A DNA stretch of 64,000 nucleotides. Origin: Phocaeicola salanitronis DSM 18170 (lineage in GTDB: Bacteria; Bacteroidota; Bacteroidia; Bacteroidales; Bacteroidaceae). The stretch covers positions 930,001 to 994,000 of the forward strand of contig NC_015164.1 of assembly GCF_000190575.1 (NCBI RefSeq), read 5' to 3'. Positions 34,132 to 43,623 of this stretch are shown in pieces (position 1 is the first letter of the stretch; the number at the start of each line of letters is the position of its first letter). The position numbers were made by a program, and so were the translations under genes. The notes under the pieces are model-generated. The model was not told the origin of the DNA and did not search any database. It saw nothing but the letters and a program-made list of their open reading frames with translations.

Positions 34132-35352
34132 ATGGTTACTGACATACATGTAAAATTAAATCAAAATGAATTAAGGCTTTTGTGTAGGATTAGTTTATTC
34201 TTATCCGTTCTATCTCTTGTCTTATCATTTAGTTCCTGTGGACCTAAACATGGTAATGGAAATGGTGAGAATGATTCGACAATTATTTCAGCTATTGTAG
34301 AAACACCCACCAATACACCCACAAATATACCAACAAATTATCATTTTATGGTAGAAAATTCGGGAAGTGTAAAAGGATATTTTAATGGCAATTCAAAGGC
34401 AAAAGCTATTTTAAAAAATTTGTATGACAGACTTGATGAACAATTAAATGTGGATGATACTATTACACTTAATTATATTAATACAAGTATAACCCCTTTT
34501 CATGCTTCTATTGAGCCATTTCTTCAGCAGACATGGAGTAAATGTACAGCGAGTTTTACTAAATTAGACGATATTCTTTCCATGGCTTTTTCTGCTGCCA
34601 ATACTGAAAGTGTAACATTACTTGTTTCTGATTATTGTTTTGCGAGCAATGTAGGAAGTTTAGAAACTGCAAAATCAGGTATAACGAATCTGTTTACAAA
34701 AGGGTTAAAAGATAATACTGGACTTTCCGTTGCCATATTAAAATTTAATTCAGATTTTAATGGCAAATATTATCCGGGTGGATTGCCTTGCAAACAAAAC
34801 TTGCCATTTTACGTATGGGTATTTGGTTACGCTGATAAAGTAAAAAAAGTGATAGAACTGCCCAATATCATTAACGATGGCATATTGGTGCTTCAACCAA
34901 CTGAAACGATTACTCCTGAAATACAATTCAGTAATGCTAGAATGAAAGGAAAATCAGCAGGTTTCGTAAAAGTTAGTATGTGGAAAAAAGACAGACACAA
35001 TGATACATATTCATTAACATATAAGTTTCCTCTATCTAATATCATTATGGATAAAGATGCGATTTTAAATCGGAATGCTTATAAATTACCTTTAGGATAT
35101 ACCATTTCCAATATTGAAGTTGAAGAAGATACATGCACTATGACCATAGCAACAAAACGTCCTTCACCGGGTAAGTTATGCATTGAATATCAAAATAAAT
35201 TACCTAATTGGGTAGAAGAATCAAATTTTGAAGGTACAGGTGTTCCTCCGGAAGGTAAGACATTAGGTGTAAAAAGTTTAATTGAAGGGGTTTATAATGC
35301 TTACATCAATAAAGACAACAATATTTTTACTATAAATATAACATTGCAATAA
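34132..35352 (+). CDS. vWA-like lipoprotein, first gene of the AT-rich operon
   Basis: 406 residues from ATG at 34132. An upstream in-frame GTG at 34099 would only lengthen the region before the signal. Lipoprotein signal with hydrophobic core LFLSVLSLVLSF and lipobox FSSC (Cys36), then a low-complexity linker with TPTNTPTNIPTN. The region from about 70 resembles a von Willebrand A fold: FMVENSGSVKGYF gives E75-x-S77-x-S79 in place of the MIDAS D-x-S-x-S, a Thr near FTKLDDIL, and TLLVSDYCF as the third metal strand. Probably periplasmic, as no acidic surface-export signal follows the Cys. The C-terminal 150 residues look beta-rich and are unknown. Two bp to the next gene. Confidence 0.72.
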   Translation: MVTDIHVKLNQNELRLLCRISLFLSVLSLVLSFSSCGPKHGNGNGENDSTIISAIVETPTNTPTNIPTNYHFMVENSGSVKGYFNGNSKAKAILKNLYDRLDEQLNVDDTITLNYINTSITPFHASIEPFLQQTWSKCTASFTKLDDILSMAFSAANTESVTLLVSDYCFASNVGSLETAKSGITNLFTKGLKDNTGLSVAILKFNSDFNGKYYPGGLPCKQNLPFYVWVFGYADKVKKVIELPNIINDGILVLQPTETITPEIQFSNARMKGKSAGFVKVSMWKKDRHNDTYSLTYKFPLSNIIMDKDAILNRNAYKLPLGYTISNIEVEEDTCTMTIATKRPSPGKLCIEYQNKLPNWVEESNFEGTGVPPEGKTLGVKSLIEGVYNAYINKDNNIFTINITLQ

Positions 35353-35354
35353 TT

Positions 35355-35771
35355 ATGGAAGATTTCTTTTGTACAATTTATTATTACACAAGTGGGCTTT
35401 ATGATCAATTATTGGACAATTACTTATATGGGACTATTCCAGGATATTTGCATATAGGCATATTCTTACTTGTACTTTCTTTTATCGTTAGTGCTGTATT
35501 TTATTATGGGTTCGCTCCTGTCAGAAAACAAACATTCTGGTGGTTTATTTATGCTGGAATAAACATAGTGTTGAATATAGGAGTTGCTTTATATTATACC
35601 ATGACTCCTCTCATAAACAATGAAATAGAAATAGATAAGGCATGGACTTATCTTGATTGTTTTGGTTTTTGCTTGGCTAATTTAATATGGTCGTGCATAT
35701 TCTTTGTAATTGCATCGTTAATCATTAAGTGGGGAAGCATTGCTAAATATGTTCCTTTCCAGAGATTCTAA
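35355..35771 (+). CDS. Small multi-spanning membrane protein, unknown function
   Basis: 138 residues with about three hydrophobic helices (residues 32-54, 62-84, 108-130) and short aromatic-rich loops. The N-terminus, starting MEDFFCTIYYYTSGLYDQ, is probably not a cleaved signal. No family recognised. Its place between the vWA lipoprotein and the tubulin-like gene suggests it links envelope and cytosolic parts; this is inference. Confidence 0.65.
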   Translation: MEDFFCTIYYYTSGLYDQLLDNYLYGTIPGYLHIGIFLLVLSFIVSAVFYYGFAPVRKQTFWWFIYAGINIVLNIGVALYYTMTPLINNEIEIDKAWTYLDCFGFCLANLIWSCIFFVIASLIIKWGSIAKYVPFQRF

Positions 35772-35790
35772 TTATTATAATTTATAAGGT

Positions 35791-37215
35791 ATGAGCAGAT
35801 TATATGTGTATGCTATTGGAGGGTCAGGTTCTCGTGTTCTTCGTTCACTTACTATGCTGTTAGCAAATGGCATTGCATGTAAGGATGAGATTGTTCCGAT
35901 GATTATTGATCCTGATTATTCAAACGGAGACTTAAAAAGAACTGTAGATTTAATGCGGTTATATGGGAAGATACATAGTTCCCTCCAGTTTAGTAATAAT
36001 ACAGTAAATAAATTCTTTTCAACGGAGATTTCTCCATTTAATGATGGAGATTTTTTGTTACCTTTAATTGGTACATCCGGTGTGAATTTTGATAATTATA
36101 TACAATTGAGTACGATGAGTAAAGAAAATCAGGCATTTATGAAAATGCTTTTTTCTGATAAGAATTTGGCATCGGATATGAATGTGGGATTTAAGGGTAA
36201 TCCTAATATAGGGAGTATTGTATTGAATCAATTTACACAAAGTTCAGAATTCAAAACTTTTGAAAATGATTTTGCACAAGGTGACAGAGTTTTTATAATA
36301 AGTTCCATATTCGGAGGGACAGGAGCAAGTGGATTTCCCCTTTTGCTTAAGACATTGAGGACAAGTACAAATACAGCCCTTGCTTCGGCTCCAATAGGAG
36401 CAGTAACATTACTCCCTTATTTCAATTTAAAAGTAAATGATAAAAGTGCTATCCAAGCTGATTCTTTCATAACGAAAACCAAGGCGGCACTAAATTATTA
36501 CGAGAAAAATGTTACTGGAAATGGAACCTTGAATGATATGTATTATTTAGGCGATGATTCAATGTCTAATAGTTATGAGAATTGCGATGGAGGAGAAGGG
36601 CAAGGAAACGAGGCACACTTGATAGAATTATTGGCAGCATTAGCAATCTTAGATTTTTCAAGTAAAAATCATTCAGGGAAAATTAGAACAAATTTTCATG
36701 AATTTGGACTTAATTCGGATGCTTCACAATGTGTTACTTTTCTAGATTTTGGAAATGGAACATTATATCTATTAAGAAAGCCAATGACTCAATTTGCCTT
36801 AATGATGAGCTATTTGGGGAAAAGAGATAATGCACATAAAATGTCACAAAAGTGGGCAAAAGAACGTAATTCTTTATTAGGTGAGAATTTTTTAAGATCT
36901 GATTTTTATAGAGGTTTATTCAATTTTAGATCTCAGTATGAAAGTTGGCTCTCTGAAATGGCAAAAAATAAAATTGGCTTTAAGCCATTTCTTGAAGATA
37001 AAGATATTACAGATGTTTTGGATAAAATCAATGGAATGCCTAAACGTAATAAATATGGTTATAATCTATTTGCAAAAAAAAGTTACGATTTGATTGACGA
37101 AAAACTTAGTAAAAATTTATCCAAAATTCAGCATAACACAAGTGCTCCTCAAACTTTTATGGAATTGTTTTATATCGTAGCAGATGAATTATGTTCAGAT
37201 AAACTTAAAATATAA
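35791..37215 (+). CDS. Tubulin/FtsZ-like GTPase
   Basis: 474 residues. Two tubulin-superfamily nucleotide motifs are visible: a glycine-rich first loop VYAIGGSGSRVLRSL (Gly10-Ser14) with an acidic residue in the next strand (MIIDPDYSNGDLKR), and the signature loop FGGTGASG (Gly175-Ser180), matching the GGGTG(S/T)G of tubulin, FtsZ and Tubulin_2 proteins. Spacing of about 165 residues is longer than in FtsZ (about 90) but fits divergent tubulin-like families. It may polymerise with GTP; the C-terminal part is unknown. Six bp before the next gene. Confidence 0.78.
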   Translation: MSRLYVYAIGGSGSRVLRSLTMLLANGIACKDEIVPMIIDPDYSNGDLKRTVDLMRLYGKIHSSLQFSNNTVNKFFSTEISPFNDGDFLLPLIGTSGVNFDNYIQLSTMSKENQAFMKMLFSDKNLASDMNVGFKGNPNIGSIVLNQFTQSSEFKTFENDFAQGDRVFIISSIFGGTGASGFPLLLKTLRTSTNTALASAPIGAVTLLPYFNLKVNDKSAIQADSFITKTKAALNYYEKNVTGNGTLNDMYYLGDDSMSNSYENCDGGEGQGNEAHLIELLAALAILDFSSKNHSGKIRTNFHEFGLNSDASQCVTFLDFGNGTLYLLRKPMTQFALMMSYLGKRDNAHKMSQKWAKERNSLLGENFLRSDFYRGLFNFRSQYESWLSEMAKNKIGFKPFLEDKDITDVLDKINGMPKRNKYGYNLFAKKSYDLIDEKLSKNLSKIQHNTSAPQTFMELFYIVADELCSDKLKI

Positions 37216-37220
37216 GAAAA

Positions 37221-40200
37221 ATGGGATATGTTTTTAGAATAAATAAAGAGGGAATCAAAAATAATCAGACTACTATAGTTGATTGGAGTACAACTGCTGC
37301 CACAACATATAATCACGGATATGTAAATGCAGTTACTGATACTACAACCACCCAAAAAGAGATAACGTCTATTCCATCTCCTTTTGCCAGAATAGAACTT
37401 ATTAAAGAGGCTTTTAATAAAGTTGTTCCTAATACAATTGGTGGAATGACCATACAACAAGTTCAACAATGTCTGCATGGAAATTCTATTTATCACAAGA
37501 TGGTATCGGATACGTTAGATGTTGCGCAGTTATTTTTTTCTTTCCCGTCATTACAAAATAAATTAGAAATCGTCGTTTGGCAACGCTCTAAAGAGATACA
37601 AGCACTTTCTAATTCTTCTTTACCTGTTCATCAAATTGTAGGGAAAACATTGGATATGTTTTTAGTTCAAGATGCCAAAGGGAATGACCCATATAATTTT
37701 GGAAAAATGAATAATATTTATATTCTGAAATATAAAGGACCAAAACAGAAACCCATGCATATTATTGGTGCAACTTCTCCGGCTACTTTATTTTTCTCAA
37801 CCGCTAATGACGAAACAGCTATATCTAAAGAACTTTGTTTTGGTACTGATTATGCGTTTGATACAAAATATGCATCATTGGATGAAAGAAATCCTGAATT
37901 CCTAAAATATTTATATACGTTTAGATATTCGAATCCCAATTTTAATGTGTACTATCCAGAAGTTGCGCATTATCTTGACGCTGTATATTATGTCCTTGAT
38001 GATAATTTGAAGAATGAAATAAATAATATACAAAATTCTTGCCAAACTATTACACAAGGACAAAAGTCATATATAGATAACAATTATGAAGTACTTGATG
38101 TGACAATAAATGCAACTACCACATTTCAAGTTGAAATAAATGGATTTCCTTTTCATTGTAATAAACCGATAGTAGCAGGCAATTCTGATTTTGAAATTAA
38201 CCCGAGTCAGAATACTTCAATAAAACCTTTAGTATTACCTGTTATTAAGAGTTCGGCGTATGAGAAACTTACTTATTTAGGAGCATCTTTTGGGAGAAAT
38301 ATTCAAGTTCCTTATTATGACTCAGCAAGTGTGAAAAACCGCCATCTACCGGGAATTAATGCACCTTATCCTTATTTGACAATCAGCGATTTTCTATGTG
38401 ATAAAATTGTAAAATTACCTTCTGCCGTTAATACGGATTATTTCTTTGATGGGAATTATTGTGGTCAAAGCGAAAAGAAAGATGGTTATTTAATTCCTGT
38501 CACGGATCTTTATTTTGATTATTTCTCAGTTGATGATTTAATGGGGTGTGTTCCGTCCGGGAAAAATACGATTGATATAAAGCAGATTGCATCAGGAGTA
38601 GAAGTAACATTGCGCATTCCCATTCAAAACAATAATGAGGTGGAGTATAAGAGAATCTATACACTTGATGTGAAAGCTGATCAAATAAACAATAAAGGAG
38701 CTATAGTTTTACCTCCCGAAGATTTTGCGGTTGGTGTATTTCCACCAGTGAAGTTCTCACAAGCTTCAGAAGCTTACTACCGTATTGTACTGGTAGGTGA
38801 TTATGTGCTTAATAAGGATTTCTCGTGCATATGCCATAATCAAACCCAAGGATTGTTTACTCCTGATTATGTAGTAAGAAACAGTGACATTGACAATGAT
38901 GACCGGACGAAAGTGTATATTATTGATAAGCAAACTTTTGATTATGCTAGAATCTCAATAAAGACAAAAGAGGGAAAAGAACGTTCAGGGAATGGTTTGA
39001 TGATACCTAAGTTTAAGCAGAGAACTGGTAATTCTATATTATCTTTTGCGATAGATTTTGGTACATCAAATACTCATATTGAATACTCAGCAGGTCAAAA
39101 TATGATGCCCCAAGCATTCGAGTTTGGAAAAGAGCAGCCACAATTGAGTTTGTTATTTATTCCCGGAAACGATACACCTATCAATCATTTGAGAGGTGAA
39201 TTTATACCGGAAGCGATAGGTGCAAAAGCTATATGCCGATTTCCAATGCGTACAGTTCTTTGCATAGATAAAAATAATACAGGAATAAACGAAAGTGGAA
39301 AAGGTTCGTATGTGGCTTTAGGAAATGCCTCTCCGGCATTTATGTATAATAAATCCGTAGTTGGACCTAAATACAATAATTATATACCAAACTTGAAGTG
39401 GAGTCAAATGACTCTTGATAATGAAGAGAGAATTCGATGCTATATAGAATCTCTTTTCATGATGATTCGTACGAAAGTAATCCAATCGGGGGCAAGTTTA
39501 TCTCAGACACAAATCATGTGTTTTTATCCAATTAGTATGTCCCCTTTAAAGCAAGGATTATTTAGAAAAATGTGGGATAATGCTTATCATAAGTACTTTA
39601 GTACTGAAAATTCTCCCATATTGATAACTGAGTCTATTGCACCTTATTCGTTTTTCCAACAAACCCGACCGGATGTCTCCGACATTGTTACTATAGATAT
39701 AGGTGGTGGAACAACCGATGTCGTTGTTGCAGATGCAAATGGCGTCAAATGTATTACGTCTATGAGATTTGCTGCTGATGCTATATTTGGGAATACATTA
39801 GTTGCTGTAAATAATGGTAGTTTAAATGGTATTATACGACAATTTAAGGATGAGTTTATTGCAAATCTTGAAGGAACAACGGAATTGAAAGAAATGCTTA
39901 TGAATATGACTACAGGAAATTTAGGAAACTCTTCTGAAGTTGCTTCTTTCTTGTTTTCTCTTTCAGAAAATGAAGAAATAAAGAAATTTGGGATGGCTGA
40001 TAAAGTTGATTTCAATGCCATATTGGCAAGGGATAACACTCAAAAAATCGTATTCTTCATTTTCTATTCTGCAATTATTTATCACATAGCAAATTTAATG
40101 AAAGTTCGTGGTTTGCGTGCTCCTTCTAATATCGCTTTCAGTGGGAATGGTTCTAAAATCATTTCTGTATTGACCCCAAATCAAAAGACACTTGAAGAAC

Positions 40201-40697
40201 TTACTACCAAAATCTTCAGAATGTTTTATCGTGATGTTGAGGATATTAAAGATATCAAACTGATAATTAATACAGTTAATCCGAAAGAGGCTACCTGTAA
40301 AGGAGGATTGTTTTTAGGACATGAGCTCGATAACATCAAAAATAGTAAAACCATACTTTTAACAAATAAATTAGTGACAGATGAAACATATAATGATGTT
40401 GTAAATTTATATGATGATGTAGCTAGTGAAGTTCGGAAATTTGTTGATTGCCTTTTCTTGAGATTACCTCAAGAATTATCACTGAGTAACAATTTCGGTA
40501 TAGACCCAAGTTTTACTCGATTAGCTCTTGATTGTTTCAACGAAAATATTGAGACTTACATTGAAAAAGGAGTAAACTTGAAAGTACAATCTAAAGATGT
40601 AAGTAAAGAAGATATAATAGAGGAAACATTATTCTTTTATCCAATTATTGGAGTAATAAATGATTTGAGCAATAGAATTTGTGACATGCAACAATAA
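37221..40697 (+). CDS. Large protein with C-terminal actin/Hsp70-fold ATPase domain
   Basis: 1158 residues. The C-terminal half is an ASKHA ATPase: phosphate-1 AIDFGTSNTHIEYS (Asp612), phosphate-2 VTIDIGGGTTDVVVAD (Asp826-Asp833), and adenosine motif AFSGNGSK (about 973-979), in the order and rough spacing of MreB/ParM/Hsp70 proteins. The first 600 residues are unrecognised; they include an IPSPFARIELIKEAF segment near residue 52 and look largely beta-rich. No transmembrane segment, so cytosolic. It may polymerise or act as a nucleotide-driven switch next to the tubulin-like protein. Largest gene of the operon. Confidence 0.78.
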   Translation: MGYVFRINKEGIKNNQTTIVDWSTTAATTYNHGYVNAVTDTTTTQKEITSIPSPFARIELIKEAFNKVVPNTIGGMTIQQVQQCLHGNSIYHKMVSDTLDVAQLFFSFPSLQNKLEIVVWQRSKEIQALSNSSLPVHQIVGKTLDMFLVQDAKGNDPYNFGKMNNIYILKYKGPKQKPMHIIGATSPATLFFSTANDETAISKELCFGTDYAFDTKYASLDERNPEFLKYLYTFRYSNPNFNVYYPEVAHYLDAVYYVLDDNLKNEINNIQNSCQTITQGQKSYIDNNYEVLDVTINATTTFQVEINGFPFHCNKPIVAGNSDFEINPSQNTSIKPLVLPVIKSSAYEKLTYLGASFGRNIQVPYYDSASVKNRHLPGINAPYPYLTISDFLCDKIVKLPSAVNTDYFFDGNYCGQSEKKDGYLIPVTDLYFDYFSVDDLMGCVPSGKNTIDIKQIASGVEVTLRIPIQNNNEVEYKRIYTLDVKADQINNKGAIVLPPEDFAVGVFPPVKFSQASEAYYRIVLVGDYVLNKDFSCICHNQTQGLFTPDYVVRNSDIDNDDRTKVYIIDKQTFDYARISIKTKEGKERSGNGLMIPKFKQRTGNSILSFAIDFGTSNTHIEYSAGQNMMPQAFEFGKEQPQLSLLFIPGNDTPINHLRGEFIPEAIGAKAICRFPMRTVLCIDKNNTGINESGKGSYVALGNASPAFMYNKSVVGPKYNNYIPNLKWSQMTLDNEERIRCYIESLFMMIRTKVIQSGASLSQTQIMCFYPISMSPLKQGLFRKMWDNAYHKYFSTENSPILITESIAPYSFFQQTRPDVSDIVTIDIGGGTTDVVVADANGVKCITSMRFAADAIFGNTLVAVNNGSLNGIIRQFKDEFIANLEGTTELKEMLMNMTTGNLGNSSEVASFLFSLSENEEIKKFGMADKVDFNAILARDNTQKIVFFIFYSAIIYHIANLMKVRGLRAPSNIAFSGNGSKIISVLTPNQKTLEELTTKIFRMFYRDVEDIKDIKLIINTVNPKEATCKGGLFLGHELDNIKNSKTILLTNKLVTDETYNDVVNLYDDVASEVRKFVDCLFLRLPQELSLSNNFGIDPSFTRLALDCFNENIETYIEKGVNLKVQSKDVSKEDIIEETLFFYPIIGVINDLSNRICDMQQ

Positions 40698-40715
40698 TTT
40701 ATCAAATGAAGAAAT

Positions 40716-41309
40716 ATGACAATATGTGAATTTATTTCGAATATTTTATTTCGAAAATCAAAACACCACAAAATTAAATCGCATAGTGATAATAAAGAAA
40801 AACGGTTGGATTTAAGTGAGTATCACTACATACTAAAAAGACAAGAAGAACGGATAAAACAACTTGAACAAAAATATTCAAATCTAGAAAAACGGATTAA
40901 ATTGTTCAATTATACAACTGTGCAAAAAAATGAGACAAAGGATGAGAAAACGTCATCAAGTACAATTTCATGGATTATTCAGCAACCCAATGAACAAACG
41001 GAAGTAGATTTACAAAATAATTTCATACAATTATCTATACAAAGTGGCGGAAGATTAAAACAAGCCGAAATAGGTGATACCATTTATTACAAAGCATGGA
41101 AGGAAAAAGGACAAATTTACTTTATTTTTGTAAACAGCAACCGAACAAAAAAAGCCATAAATAATCGCACAACTATTATAGAACCATTTTGTGATAATGT
41201 AGGAAATATGAAATCTCCTAATAATGCAGATTCTATAGAAATAGTGAAAGAAGGGGTTTTAAATAGTAACTTTCAAGTTCTTGAAAAAGTTAAAATTAAA
41301 TATGTATAA
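40716..41309 (+). CDS. Coiled-coil protein A of the AT-rich operon
   Basis: 197 residues. Basic N-terminus (ILFRKSKHHKIKSH), a coiled coil at about residues 38-68 (EERIKQLEQKYSNLEKRIK), then a small globular domain. The last about 70 residues share a pattern with the next protein: IYYKAWKEK, IIEPFCDNVGN and a VLEKVKIK ending, against TYYQVKDK, MLDPFCEIVSS and IVEKAKIS. The two are therefore paralogous in their C-terminal domain. Function unknown. Confidence 0.65.
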   Translation: MTICEFISNILFRKSKHHKIKSHSDNKEKRLDLSEYHYILKRQEERIKQLEQKYSNLEKRIKLFNYTTVQKNETKDEKTSSSTISWIIQQPNEQTEVDLQNNFIQLSIQSGGRLKQAEIGDTIYYKAWKEKGQIYFIFVNSNRTKKAINNRTTIIEPFCDNVGNMKSPNNADSIEIVKEGVLNSNFQVLEKVKIKYV

Positions 41310-41311
41310 AT

Positions 41312-41947
41312 ATGGGAAAGTTTATAATAGATACACTTAATAAGGAAGATATTATCTCTGCAATGGATATGTTATATGGAGTTTGCAAAGAAAAATATTG
41401 CTACCGGGAAGAATTAGATTTACTAAAACAAAAATTTGAAGCTTTACAAAAAGAACATACAAACTTAAAGAGTGAAAAAGATAAGTTTGAAAAAAATTTA
41501 TCTCAAATGAAGATTGATGCTGAAAAAGTAAAAGAAGAAAATGTTAAGTTAACCAAAGAAAACAATCATTTAAACGAGGAGATATTAAAAATAGAACAAG
41601 AATATAAAGGGTACAAAAACCGCTTGATTGAAATCGAAATAACAAATAATGATTCACTGGATAAAACTTATTATCAAGTAAAAGACAAATATTTAGAAAT
41701 GACAACGAGTAATAAGGCTCCTTATATTGTAACAAAAAATGAGTTTTTTTTCAATGATAATGGTCAACACCAGAATGCAATACAACATAAAGAAAGAATG
41801 CTGGACCCTTTTTGTGAAATAGTTAGCTCTACCCCTGATGCCAATTATGTTAAAATGCTAAGCAAAGGGAAATGCCAAATTCTTGAAACCAACACACTAA
41901 AAATGAGGATTGTAGAGAAAGCAAAAATAAGTTTAATACATCGTTGA
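41312..41947 (+). CDS. Coiled-coil protein B of the AT-rich operon
   Basis: 211 residues. A long coiled coil spans about residues 25-115 (LDLLKQKFEALQKEHTNLKS), followed by a C-terminal domain related to that of the preceding protein (PFCEIV, then IVEKAKI). No signal peptide or membrane helix. Two bp separate it from each neighbour (start side, and the ATG chosen for the ZorA-like gene). It may be an adaptor to the long tail of the ZorA-like protein; inference only. Confidence 0.65.
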   Translation: MGKFIIDTLNKEDIISAMDMLYGVCKEKYCYREELDLLKQKFEALQKEHTNLKSEKDKFEKNLSQMKIDAEKVKEENVKLTKENNHLNEEILKIEQEYKGYKNRLIEIEITNNDSLDKTYYQVKDKYLEMTTSNKAPYIVTKNEFFFNDNGQHQNAIQHKERMLDPFCEIVSSTPDANYVKMLSKGKCQILETNTLKMRIVEKAKISLIHR

Positions 41948-41949
41948 TT

Positions 41950-43608
41950 ATGGAAAAATTTCAACACATTCAGTATATCATTGTAGCTTGTATAGTTTTA
42001 GGCATTATTATATGGCAAATATATTCATTTGTGCAAAATTGTCGCCAAATAAAACGATTAAGAAATATTTATCCAGACCAAAATAATACTCGAATCTATA
42101 CGGATGAAAGAGGATATGTATCAATTGTAAATGAAAATTCATCAGATGATTTTCAACAAACCTTAGATGATATAAATTCTTATTTGTCAAAAAATAGGAA
42201 TAAAAGTATAGATTATCATATTATTAAGGAAATAGTAAACCGTAATGCTGATGAAACTGAAGAGGAGGTAGATACGATGTTGTCTGCACCTCTTTATTTG
42301 GGTCTAATGGCAACTATTGTAGGAGTTGCTATTGGTGTAGTATTTTTTGCATGGAAAGATTTGGGCAATTTACTGACTGGAGGTATCCAAATAGATGGTA
42401 TTAAAACCCTTCTTACAGATATTGGAATTGCAATGATTGCTAGCTTTTTAGGTATCTTATTTACCAAACTATCAACAAGCAAATTCAAGGATGCAAAAGC
42501 TGTTATGTCGAAAAAGAAGAATAAATTTTTGACATGGATACAAACAGAGTTAATGCCTAATCTTACAGACGACCTCACAGGAGCATTGATAAAAATGACT
42601 CAGGATTTAAATAGTTTTAATAGCACATTCTCTGATAATACAAAAGAATTAAAAGAGACATTATCAATGGTTTCTGATAATTACCAAGAACAAACGAAAG
42701 TTCTCGAAGCAATCAAAAATTTGAGGATTAATAAAATAGCAACAGCTAATATTGAAGTTTATGATAAATTGCACGGATGTACAGAAGAAATAGGTTACCT
42801 TGCAGATTGCTTAAAAAATTCAGAACAATATCTTCATGAAGTCGCTACATTAAATCTACAACTTGGGGAGATAGAGAAGAGAACTCGTTCTTTCGAAGAA
42901 TTAGGAGCTTACTTTAAAGAAGAAATGCAATTTGTCAGTGATAGGCAAGGTATGATAAGACAAAGTATATCTAGTTTGGATTCTGTAATGCAGGAAGCTT
43001 TGTCTAATCTTGGTGATAGTGTTGGAGCAAATACACATATTTTGATAGAAACGTTTCAAAAACAGAATCAAAATTTATCAATATGGTTTGAAGAGCAGCA
43101 GAAAATGTTGAGTGATACACTTGTCCAGTTACGAGATTCCATAAGTCAGAAAGTATTAGAGTTTGGTAATCCTATTATTGATTTTAAAGATATTTTTTCA
43201 GAAATCACTCAAAAAGCAAATCAAGGTATAGAGACTATTGCAACAACTTTTGAACAACAGAATGCTGCTATTGCTCAAATGTTGCAAAATCAAAAAGATA
43301 CATTAGAGGCTGAATTGGTTGAGCAACGTGCTATTTTGCAACAGAAGATGTCAACACTATATGAGCAACAACCTGTTTTGACGAATATGGTTGAAGCTAT
43401 AGAGAAATTAAATACTTGTTTAAATGCTCAAAATGAAGAGTTAAAAAATCAAGGCATGATGATTCAGCAAATAATGAATAAAGAAAGCTCTGACTCATCC
43501 GAATCAGATAATAAAGTTAATCGCTGGTTGAATATTGCTATGGTTTGTGGAGTTTGCGGATCGTTTATTTTGCTGTTGATTCTTCTTATTGTCAAATTGT
43601 TGGGATAA
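41950..43608 (+). CDS. MotA/ExbB/ZorA-like proton-channel protein with long coiled-coil tail
   Basis: 552 residues from ATG at 41950 (a TTG two codons upstream is also in frame). Transmembrane helices at about 8-27, 114-136 and 150-172. The latter two match the MotA/TolQ/ExbB channel domain (LGLMATIVGVAIGVVF; LLTDIGIAMIASFLGIL). About 330 residues of predicted coiled coil follow (for example MLQNQKDTLEAELVEQRAIL), then an unusual extra C-terminal membrane helix (MVCGVCGSFILLLILLIVKL). The MotA domain plus long tail is the layout of ZorA of Zorya systems. The next gene is its natural MotB-like partner. Confidence 0.8.
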   Translation: MEKFQHIQYIIVACIVLGIIIWQIYSFVQNCRQIKRLRNIYPDQNNTRIYTDERGYVSIVNENSSDDFQQTLDDINSYLSKNRNKSIDYHIIKEIVNRNADETEEEVDTMLSAPLYLGLMATIVGVAIGVVFFAWKDLGNLLTGGIQIDGIKTLLTDIGIAMIASFLGILFTKLSTSKFKDAKAVMSKKKNKFLTWIQTELMPNLTDDLTGALIKMTQDLNSFNSTFSDNTKELKETLSMVSDNYQEQTKVLEAIKNLRINKIATANIEVYDKLHGCTEEIGYLADCLKNSEQYLHEVATLNLQLGEIEKRTRSFEELGAYFKEEMQFVSDRQGMIRQSISSLDSVMQEALSNLGDSVGANTHILIETFQKQNQNLSIWFEEQQKMLSDTLVQLRDSISQKVLEFGNPIIDFKDIFSEITQKANQGIETIATTFEQQNAAIAQMLQNQKDTLEAELVEQRAILQQKMSTLYEQQPVLTNMVEAIEKLNTCLNAQNEELKNQGMMIQQIMNKESSDSSESDNKVNRWLNIAMVCGVCGSFILLLILLIVKLLG

Positions 43609-43623
43609 ATTTATTATAAAATT

